This document shows, piece by piece, positions 6,701 through 12,134 of a stretch of 12,134 bases of DNA. The notes beneath the pieces were generated by a model. It searched no databases and had not been told where the DNA came from. It saw only the letters and a list, made by a program, of their open reading frames with translations. The DNA is taken from contig DUUE01000199.1 of the NCBI GenBank assembly GCA_012841735.1, positions 1 through 12,134 on the forward strand, in the 5' to 3' direction. The stretch's first letter is position 1; each line of letters starts with the position of its first letter. Source of the stretch: Bacillota bacterium (GTDB lineage: Bacteria > Bacillota > Dethiobacteria > Dethiobacterales > Dethiobacteraceae). The translations under genes were made by a program, and so were the position numbers.

Positions 6701-7852
6701 TTAGTACCGGCCGTATTCTTTCACCAGATTTAAAACAGCGATGTAGTTTTCTTTGCCGCCATCATAAGTCGCCATTACTTTGTCAACGTCAAAACAGCAA
6801 TTCCCTCCCGGTGCCAGGATATCTAAAAGCTCTTTGGCTTTGTCTAAACATTCCTGCTGCGTTGCACTGCTGAACATGGAAACCGGATAGAAACCGGAGA
6901 TAATATGTTTGTCGCCAAGTTTTTCCTTGATCAGCCTGGGATCGCCATATTCAAAACGCATGCGGACTCCGGCAGGAAGGTCTTGCAGGTAATCAAGATA
7001 TCTGCTCCAGTCATGCTCACAGAAAAACGAAATTCCCTGGCCTGCCGCCATAATTGCTTCAACCATTTTCTTAAATGTAGGCCAATAAAATTTGGCAAAG
7101 TCTTTTTCACGCATATACGGAGCCATATGCAGCGGAACATAAGTATCACCCATGACAGAAGGCTTCTTTGGTGTGCCCACTTTAACCATGAGGGGCAGGA
7201 TAGCTTCACAGGCTTCTGCCACTTGTTCCGGGTAACGCTTAATATCTGTCAAGATTCCTTTAAAACCCCGCATGACGTCTGCGACAAAGTCGAAGGGAGC
7301 ATACACCGCTGCTTTGTTTACAGGCTCAAAATAACCGTATTTTTCATTCATTTTTTTGCCGATCAGAGAAGCGGTCGCCCTGTCATCAGTTAAGGCCTGG
7401 ATACTTATTGCCAGAGTCAGAGCTTTGTTGTTTTCATCCGTATCCAGTGCAGGATACAACCGGGGGATAAGTTTTTCAATCAGATAATCATACGGGTTGT
7501 CTATAAACTCCGGGTACTCCTCCACTTTCATGGGAGCAATTTCGGGATGCTGCAGAAACCCATTGGAGCCCATTTTAAAATAGGTGGATTTGGTAAATGT
7601 GTAGAAGGCAGGAAACCTTCGGGAACCAAAGGGATTTCGGTCTGCAAAAAAGTCGCGGCAAATAGCTTCTGCAGCTTCTTCCATTTTTTCCGGATGCCAC
7701 TGCGCTTCAACCAAATCCAGGCCGGCATACTGAATACCAAAGTCGTTATTAACCTTAATGGTGATTGGAACCCGTTTCGGAATTCTTCCATGATATAAGT
7801 CTTCAAACATCTGCTGTCGTTCCTGCTTTAGTTGCTGAACAGTATCCGTCAT
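6701..7852 (-). CDS. URO-D-fold methyltransferase-like protein A
   Basis: A 383-aa soluble protein of the same superfamily and subfamily as the gene at 5322-6482. Shared landmarks in order are KRVPITI, EEYPEFIDNPYDYL, PFDFVADVMRGFKGILTDIKRYPEQV, FAKFYWPTFKKM, CEHDWSRYLDYLQDLPAG, ISGFYPVSMF and LAPGGNCCF. The position of the His-x-Cys zinc ligands reads F-C-E, and the distal Cys is replaced by Gly (APGG), as in B. A nearby Cys-Cys (APGGNCC) is unique to A. The start is uncertain: ATG 7852 lies 11 bases after AAGGA, while ATG 7864 overlaps that site and would add four residues. It follows the transporter gene by about 60 bases, so transporter and enzyme are probably co-expressed. The two proteins could form a heterodimer or act on related substrates, which is an inference. 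Confidence 0.87.
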   Translation of the reverse strand: MTDTVQQLKQERQQMFEDLYHGRIPKRVPITIKVNNDFGIQYAGLDLVEAQWHPEKMEEAAEAICRDFFADRNPFGSRRFPAFYTFTKSTYFKMGSNGFLQHPEIAPMKVEEYPEFIDNPYDYLIEKLIPRLYPALDTDENNKALTLAISIQALTDDRATASLIGKKMNEKYGYFEPVNKAAVYAPFDFVADVMRGFKGILTDIKRYPEQVAEACEAILPLMVKVGTPKKPSVMGDTYVPLHMAPYMREKDFAKFYWPTFKKMVEAIMAAGQGISFFCEHDWSRYLDYLQDLPAGVRMRFEYGDPRLIKEKLGDKHIISGFYPVSMFSSATQQECLDKAKELLDILAPGGNCCFDVDKVMATYDGGKENYIAVLNLVKEYGRY

Positions 7853-7912
7853 TGTCAACACCATCCTTGTATTTTTTTGGCGCCTGATAAACGCATTATG
7901 TCCCGTGACAAC

Positions 7913-9370
7913 TTAATAAAAGAGGGGGACCAGCACACACGACAGGATTGTGACTGCTATGATGTGGATAATTGATGCTGCAAAGCCGCATTTAATCATG
8001 TCATTGATGCGTATCTTACCAGTACTGAAAGCTGTACCGGTGGCGGCACCTGCCCAGGGAAGCATGATGGCCATGCCTGTTGCCGGCAATATCCTGACCA
8101 AAATCTGCGGATCAAGCCCGATTTTAGCGGCAACGGGAAATAAAATGTTGCCCATGATATTAACTGTAGCAACCCCGCTGATAAAATTACTGACGCCGGC
8201 TGTGGTAAAGCCTGCTAGAAACGGCAGTGCCGCCGGATTTAGATTGGTGGGTATCATGGATTGAATCCACTGAATGACACCGAATTCGGTTGTTGCCGAG
8301 GCCATAACTGAACCGCACAGTATGAGGAAGATAATATTCCAGGGCAATCCATCCTGTAAATCTTTTGCTTCCAGTGTGCCTTTTTTGCCTTCATTGTCGG
8401 CAGGCAACAGGTAGAGCAGTACGGCACCCATAATGGGCGCGAACCAGATCTCAATAAAATCAAGTTTAATGAATAGAGGTGCGATCCAGAGAGCCAACAT
8501 GACGACAAAAACAATTAAGGTATTGATTTCACCCTTTTTCAACCTGCCAAGCTTGGCTTTCTCTTTCTGAAAATATCCGTTAACGTCAGGAATGTTTTTT
8601 AATTCCGGGTTAAAAAACAATTTCAAGACAAACCAGTATGCAATCAGGGAAAAAATGCCCAGGAAAATGCCGGTTAGTGACCACTCAACAAAACTGACTG
8701 TCTGGTTAACGGTTTTTTCCATTACCGAGATGGCTGTTGTTATGTGCGGGATGCCGGCAACTGTCATAATCCCCCCAGCTTCCGCCGCATAAAGTACGCC
8801 TAAAGCCGCGAAAGCTTGCAGTTTTTGTTCTTTTAACGTTGTTATTCTTGCTTGCTTGGTCGTAGCAATAATGAAATCGACAATAGACATGGCGATGGGA
8901 ATGCCCAATGCTACGGTGGCAGCATCATCTATAAAGGCGGAGAGAACAGCTATGGAGCAAAGAAAGGCAAACATAATACGGTTTATTGATCCGCCGACCC
9001 ATTTAAGGCTAAGAAAATACAAGGCAATTCTTTTTCCCAGTCCGTGTTTTTGTACAGCATGTCCGAATAATAAAACCCCAACCAGGAAAAAAAGCAGCTT
9101 TTGACCATAGAGAGATGAAATATCGCCCAACTTCATTAAACCTGCAGCCGGTAATACTATCAGTGGCAATAATGATGTTACTCCCCAGGGGAGAGGCTGC
9201 GTCACCCACCAGGCAATAATCCAAAGATAAAGCGCAAGAACAAATTTCCCTTCAGACGCCAGGCCTTGCAGTGGCAGACTTTTGACTACAAGAAAACACA
9301 GGGGTCCTGAGAAAACTTTCAGCCAGAATTTAATCTTTTCATTCGCGGAAATGCCAACTATTGTTTCCAT
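7913..9370 (-). CDS. SLC13/DASS-family anion transporter, atypical SNT motifs
   Basis: A 485-aa membrane protein with about eleven to twelve hydrophobic segments, of the divalent anion:sodium symporter / CitT / INDY family, which imports or exchanges dicarboxylates, tricarboxylates or related anions. Visible family features are WWVTQPLPWGVTSLLPL, KLLFFLVGVLLFGHAVQKHGLGKR and PWNIIFLILCGSVMA. The two hairpin-tip SNT motifs that bind substrate carboxylate and sodium in VcINDY are altered: the first reads D-D-A (residues 148-150) and the second S-G-V (398-400). The start is ATG 9370, with GGAGG 5 bases upstream; an in-frame extension to 9475 has no such site. As first gene of the operon it probably imports the substrate for the downstream enzymes. 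The exact substrate cannot be read from the sequence. Confidence 0.86.
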   Translation of the reverse strand: METIVGISANEKIKFWLKVFSGPLCFLVVKSLPLQGLASEGKFVLALYLWIIAWWVTQPLPWGVTSLLPLIVLPAAGLMKLGDISSLYGQKLLFFLVGVLLFGHAVQKHGLGKRIALYFLSLKWVGGSINRIMFAFLCSIAVLSAFIDDAATVALGIPIAMSIVDFIIATTKQARITTLKEQKLQAFAALGVLYAAEAGGIMTVAGIPHITTAISVMEKTVNQTVSFVEWSLTGIFLGIFSLIAYWFVLKLFFNPELKNIPDVNGYFQKEKAKLGRLKKGEINTLIVFVVMLALWIAPLFIKLDFIEIWFAPIMGAVLLYLLPADNEGKKGTLEAKDLQDGLPWNIIFLILCGSVMASATTEFGVIQWIQSMIPTNLNPAALPFLAGFTTAGVSNFISGVATVNIMGNILFPVAAKIGLDPQILVRILPATGMAIMLPWAGAATGTAFSTGKIRINDMIKCGFAASIIHIIAVTILSCVLVPLFY

Positions 9371-9569
9371 GACTTCCTCCACTTTTGCAATTTTGCTGTA
9401 TTCAGGTTCAAGTATAGAAACAACTGATAGTTGCAATGTGAAAAAATGCACATGGCTGATTGCATGCACAATCAAATTTACCGGCCGGCCCAGGATCCAA
9501 GGATTTTCTCCAAAGCAACTTATCTGTTGGTTGTAAAAATGGAGTGATTTCCAAAAATATCAACTATGC
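9371..9569 (-). promoter_or_regulatory. Transporter mRNA leader, about 200 nt, with small inverted repeats
   Basis: The untranslated leader expected between the predicted start of transcription and ATG 9370. It contains CAACT-GAT-AGTTG (9421-9433) and TGATTG/CAATCA around a 6-base loop (9457-9474). I recognise no known riboswitch consensus and no T-rich terminator before the gene, so a role in RNA-level control is unproven. Confidence 0.35.
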
Positions 9570-9575
9570 TGCCAT

Positions 9576-9605
9576 ATCTTCTCACGTTTAGGAATGTTTT
9601 GTCAA
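9576..9605 (-). promoter_or_regulatory. Candidate sigma-70-type promoter of the minus-strand operon
   Basis: Reading leftwards, TTGACA (9605-9600) is a perfect -35 box. Eighteen bases later comes GAAGAT (9581-9576), a weak -10 box, but with TG one base before it, as in extended -10 promoters. Transcription would start near 9569. The 32-bp palindrome lies 5 bp upstream of the -35 box. Confidence 0.6.
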
Positions 9606-9610
9606 GCAGG

Positions 9611-9642
9611 AAATTTGTATTTTTATATAAAAATACAAATTT
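9611..9642. promoter_or_regulatory. Perfect 32-bp palindrome, candidate operator
   Basis: The half AAATTTGTATTTTTAT (9611-9626) is followed by its exact reverse complement (9627-9642), with no mismatch. It sits in the divergent region between the transporter promoter and the TetR-family gene. A perfect TATAAT (9651-9656) follows on the + strand, so the palindrome overlaps the -35 region of a possible rightward promoter. The divergent TetR-type regulator is the most likely binder, inferred from position. It could also form an RNA hairpin, but lacks a GC-rich stem. Confidence 0.75.
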
Positions 9643-9650
9643 ATCGCCTA

Positions 9651-9656
9651 TATAAT
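9651..9656 (+). promoter_or_regulatory. Candidate -10 box of a rightward promoter
   Basis: TATAAT is a perfect -10 hexamer, but the 17-bp-upstream position falls inside the AT-rich palindrome, with no good TTGACA. If used, it would give the TetR-type gene a leader of about 375 bases under control of the palindrome. Confidence 0.35.
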
Positions 9657-9676
9657 CGGAATAAGGGGAAATATTT

Positions 9677-9700
9677 TTGTAAATAGTGTTGTAAATACAA
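9677..9700. promoter_or_regulatory. Secondary operator-like site sharing the TTGTA/TACAA half-site
   Basis: TTGTAAATA occurs twice in direct orientation (9677-9685 and 9689-9697). The second copy is also part of the inverted repeat TTGTA-AA-TACAA (9689-9700). The half-site AAATACAA matches the arms of the 32-bp palindrome 35 bp away, so it may be a second, weaker site for the same regulator. Confidence 0.4.
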
Positions 9701-10038
9701 GTACATCTTTCTTGGCAGATCTTGACCATAGGCCTTGACCGTAAGGCAGTTCTCTGGTAATTTCAGAATATATATTAAGAATATAGCCGGACAAGCTGCA
9801 TAAGATGCAGCAACAAAAATTACGCAATCGACAATTTAACTTAAAGGGGGCCTGAAGGACAGAATGTGGAGAACTGTGACTGCGACAAAAAAACCCGCTG
9901 CCCGGGGCGGGTTGAGAGTTCTTGTTTTTGCACTGCAGAATTCTTTTGACCGGCCAATAAACGTACCGGCTGCAAAATGTTGATGGGCCTGCAATAACAG
10001 CAGCTAAAGTATTTTACAATGCGTATATAAGGGGAAGT
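9701..10038. other. Non-coding stretch upstream of the TetR-type gene
   Basis: I see no convincing gene. The stretch holds a near-tandem pair CTTGACCATAGGC and CTTGACCGTAAGGC (9721-9747), a possible rightward promoter TTGACC-17-TAATTT with an extended TG (9735-9763), the inverted repeat GCTGCAT-AAG-ATGCAGC (9795-9811), a minus-strand hairpin with a T run (9887-9913), and TACAAT at 10015-10020, which could be the -10 of a short-leader promoter but lacks a clear -35. Confidence 0.5.
9887..9913 (-). terminator. Orphan minus-strand hairpin terminator
   Basis: On the minus strand AACCCGC and GCGGGTT form a 7-bp GC-rich stem with an 8-base loop, followed at once by seven T residues. This is a textbook intrinsic terminator, but no minus-strand gene ends here; the nearest minus-strand gene upstream already has its own terminator at 10772-10810. 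Confidence 0.65.
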
Positions 10039-10695
10039 GTGCCGTTGGAAAACAGGAAAACTAATTCAACTAAAGAATTGATTTATCTGTCAGCGAAAAG
10101 AGAATTTTATGAAAAAGGTTATAAGGGGACTATTAAAAGTATAGCTGAGAGAGCGGGAATACCTCCGGGGTTAGTTACTTACTATTTTAAAACGAAGAAT
10201 AACCTCATATCGGAAATTTATAAGGATTTCTATCGTAAAATAGGTTCCTTAATTGACAGCTATGAGTATTTGAATATAACAAACAGCTTATATAAGCAGA
10301 TTGTTTCATCTCACATCTATTATGGAACGATACTAAATGATGAAAACAACCGTCGTTTTTATATGGAAGTAAGGGCAAAAAGAAGTTCCAACTACAAGCT
10401 GCTGCACGAAGTAACGGACACAATTTACTGGGAATATATCAAAGACTTTAATCTTTCCATAACGAAAAAAGAATTTGATATCTTAATGATCATGCAGTCA
10501 GCCGCCAGAAGAGATTTCTTTTTGTATTACTATAAAAATAATCTTGATATGACCATTCCGGAAATAGTCAATACAGTTGAAGCTATCGTCCCCCGTCTGT
10601 TTAAAATTAACCAGGATGTTGTTGACCGCTATTTGTTGCAGGCACAAAATGTAGTTAAAGAAATTGATTATAGCAATTTGAAATTTCTTGTTTAA
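10039..10695 (+). CDS. TetR/AcrR-family transcriptional regulator
   Basis: A 218-aa DNA-binding protein of the TetR fold, usually a dimeric repressor released by a small ligand. The N-terminal domain is typical: LSAKREFYEKGYKGTIKSIAERAGIPPGLVTYYFKTKNNLISEIY at about residues 17-61, with the helix-turn-helix at 30-50. The rest is a helical ligand domain rich in Tyr and Lys (YYGTILNDENNRRFYMEVRAKRSS, FFLYYYKNN) with no recognisable ligand signature. The start is GTG 10039, with AAGGGG 4 bases upstream; TTG 10045 is an alternative with a 10-base gap. The gene is clearly more AT-rich than its neighbours, with many AAA, ATA and TAT codons. Divergent placement from the operon with palindromes between suggests local control of the operon and itself. 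Confidence 0.9.
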   Translation: MPLENRKTNSTKELIYLSAKREFYEKGYKGTIKSIAERAGIPPGLVTYYFKTKNNLISEIYKDFYRKIGSLIDSYEYLNITNSLYKQIVSSHIYYGTILNDENNRRFYMEVRAKRSSNYKLLHEVTDTIYWEYIKDFNLSITKKEFDILMIMQSAARRDFFLYYYKNNLDMTIPEIVNTVEAIVPRLFKINQDVVDRYLLQAQNVVKEIDYSNLKFLV

Positions 10696-10771
10696 AGACA
10701 GGTGCTTTTAACCGGAAGCTGCTGTCAGGAGCAGGGCGTTTCGTCAGTCAGGCAGTTTCTCCGCAGAATGG

Positions 10772-10810
10772 AAAAATAACCGTTCCCTCTTCCAGGGAAC
10801 GGTTATTTTT
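10772..10810. terminator. Perfect 17-bp bidirectional terminator
   Basis: The arm AAAAATAACCGTTCCCT (10772-10788) pairs without mismatch with 10794-10810 around a CTTCC loop. Both strands end in a T5 run within the arm. It lies between the convergent TetR-type gene and the MFS transporter gene and can stop transcripts from both. Confidence 0.92.
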
Positions 10811-10835
10811 CAGGTTCGCCCTTGCGTCCTTTTGC

Positions 10836-12077
10836 TTACTTCCCAAGCTGGCTGTGAGCTTTTTTGCCGGCCACAGGGATTGCTCCCGTGACAGTTTCCC
10901 GGAGGGTAAAGGTGACGGCAAAAACAACAAGGAGCAGAGCGGCGGAAATAAAATAAGACAGGTTGAAGTTGCCGGTGGCATCAAAAGTGCCGGCGGCAAT
11001 AGTGGGGCCGATAAGCCCGCTTACTCCCCAGGCGGTGAAAATCAGTCCGTAGTTGGCGCCAAAGTTTTTCAGTCCGAAGAAATCTGCGGCCAGTGCCGGA
11101 AAAACGGAGAAGGTGGCCCCGTAATAAAAGCCGGTGACGGCCATGCCGGCGGCCAGCAGGGGGACGGAGGCAAAGCGGGGGAAAAGCAGCAGGTTAATGA
11201 TCTGCAGCAGGAAAATGATACGCAGTAAATGCGTACGTCCGATAAGATCGGAAAGAGTGCCGCCGCCCAGCCGCCCCGCGGCATTAAAGACGGCAAGCAG
11301 GATCACCAGCAGGTAGCCGCTGTCCCAGTGCGCCTGCACCCGGGCAATGGTTGTGGCATGGGCAAAAACCATTAATCCGGCCGCCGCGGAGAGGGCGAGA
11401 ATGAGCCACAATTTATAAAAATCGGCTGTCTTCAGCATCTCTGCACTGGTCAGATCGGGAGCGTTTCCTGCCGCCTGCTCACCCCTGCCTGTGGCTTGTC
11501 CCATGCCTGGGGGAGGATTGTCAATCAGCCTGGCCAGAAAAATTATTACACAGCAGACAACGATGCCGATACTGATAAACGTCCTGGCAATACCCACGGC
11601 ATTTATCAGATAATTGGCAAGCGGTGAATAAATGATGGGTGCAAGGCCGGCACCGCAAACCACAATGCCGGAGATCAGTCCCTTTTTTTCCGGGGGGAAC
11701 CATTTCAGTGCGGGCGCAGTGGCAATGTTCGTAATACCAATGCCGGCCCCGGTGAGAATACCGAAAGTAATGATCATTACCCAGGGCGTTCTGACCAAAC
11801 CCGACAAGACCATGCCGCTGCCAATGAAAATACCGGAGAGGACATTGCACAGCCGGGGCCCCTTTTTATCCTGGATTTTACCAAATACCATCATGGAAAT
11901 GACAAAAGCCACTGTCAGGGTGGTGTATGGCAGGGACGCCTGCATGCTGGTCCATTTGTAGTGTTGAATGAGGCCGTTGCTGATTACGCTCCAGACATAA
12001 ACGAGTCCGGCTGCCAGCGTGATCCCTGTTGCGGAAAAAGCTACAATCCACCCTTTGCGTGCATAATTATTTCCCAA
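10836..12077 (-). CDS. OFA-family (oxalate/formate antiporter-like) MFS transporter
   Basis: A 413-aa major facilitator protein with about twelve membrane segments, most like the oxalate:formate antiporter (OFA) family, which exchanges or imports monocarboxylates and small organic acids. Typical features are an N-terminal GWIVAFSATGITLAAGLVYVWSVI, the loop 2-3 signature GKIQDKKGPR, GAGIGITNIATAPALKWFPPEKKGLISG after helix 4, a hydrophilic central loop with TSAEMLKTADFYKLW, and NAAGRLGGGTLSDLIGR in the second half. The start is TTG 12077, with AGGAGG 9 bases upstream; an in-frame TTG at 12113 would translate the ribosome binding site as a run of arginines. It is convergent with the TetR-type gene and ends at a shared terminator. 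The substrate is not determined; whether it belongs functionally to the neighbouring operon is open. Confidence 0.9.
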   Translation of the reverse strand: MGNNYARKGWIVAFSATGITLAAGLVYVWSVISNGLIQHYKWTSMQASLPYTTLTVAFVISMMVFGKIQDKKGPRLCNVLSGIFIGSGMVLSGLVRTPWVMIITFGILTGAGIGITNIATAPALKWFPPEKKGLISGIVVCGAGLAPIIYSPLANYLINAVGIARTFISIGIVVCCVIIFLARLIDNPPPGMGQATGRGEQAAGNAPDLTSAEMLKTADFYKLWLILALSAAAGLMVFAHATTIARVQAHWDSGYLLVILLAVFNAAGRLGGGTLSDLIGRTHLLRIIFLLQIINLLLFPRFASVPLLAAGMAVTGFYYGATFSVFPALAADFFGLKNFGANYGLIFTAWGVSGLIGPTIAAGTFDATGNFNLSYFISAALLLVVFAVTFTLRETVTGAIPVAGKKAHSQLGK

Positions 12078-12134
12078 TCCTGCTCTCCTCCTACGTATTC
12101 CTTTCTGGCACAATGGTGCGAAAATTGCCTGTAA

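Noticed and set aside
6905..7393. 162-aa plus-strand open frame
   Set aside because: Antisense to URO-D-like protein A; no recognisable domain and no supporting start signal.
5322..7852. HemE, the uroporphyrinogen decarboxylase of haem synthesis
   Set aside because: Both proteins belong to the superfamily, but the Arg-rich HemE N-terminal motif is absent, and two divergent copies beside transporters do not fit a haem pathway role.
9371..9475. N-terminal extension of the DASS transporter to 9475
   Set aside because: There is no Shine-Dalgarno site at 9475, the extra 35 residues are not family-like, and GGAGG is placed 5 bases before ATG 9370.
9371..9569. Riboswitch in the transporter leader
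   Set aside because: Some small inverted repeats are present, but no conserved core of any class I know, and no terminator or sequestering hairpin over the ribosome binding site is evident.
9520..9729. 69-aa minus-strand open frame
   Set aside because: It covers the promoter and the 32-bp palindrome and has an AT-rich composition expected of non-coding DNA.
9864..9983. 39-aa plus-strand frame starting MWRTVTATKK, with GAAGGA 4 bases upstream
   Set aside because: It runs through the GC-rich terminator hairpin, shows no coding character and does not resemble an attenuation leader peptide (no codon run for one amino acid).

Overview
The window looks like chromosomal DNA of an anaerobic, low-to-medium GC Firmicute, probably of the Clostridia / Peptococcaceae type. 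This is inferred from strong GGAGG ribosome binding sites, frequent GTG and TTG starts, a secA-prfB-yitT gene order, and URO-D-fold methyltransferase-like and OFA-type transporter genes typical of that group. No tRNA, rRNA, CRISPR array, insertion sequence or transposase was seen.

Left end (1-2467, + strand): a housekeeping block made of the C-terminal end of secA, prfB (release factor 2, with a +1 frameshift site) and a YitT-family membrane protein, closed by a hairpin terminator.

Centre (2480-9605, - strand): a class II aldolase-family gene, then a compact operon read right to left. Its order is: SLC13/DASS-type anion transporter, URO-D-fold protein A, a 51-aa small protein, URO-D-fold protein B, a 42-aa small protein, a YjiH-like and a YjiG-like GATE-domain membrane protein, and a small membrane protein with a TPR-like tail, ended by a long hairpin. 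Neither small ORF had been called, but both have good ribosome binding sites and tight spacing. The two URO-D-fold proteins are clear but distant paralogues. Both appear to lack the His-x-Cys...Cys zinc site of corrinoid methyltransferases, and no corrinoid protein is encoded here. The operon therefore looks like an uncharacterised uptake-and-conversion system for an unknown, probably anionic, substrate.

Regulatory gap (9371-10038): the operon promoter (TTGACA with an extended -10), a perfect 32-bp AT-rich palindrome next to it, a secondary site with the same half-site, several inverted repeats, and an unexplained minus-strand terminator. It leads to a divergent, AT-rich TetR-family regulator gene (10039-10695), the obvious candidate to bind the palindrome.

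Right end (10772-12077): a perfect 17-bp bidirectional terminator separates the regulator from a convergent OFA-family (oxalate/formate antiporter-like) MFS transporter on the - strand.
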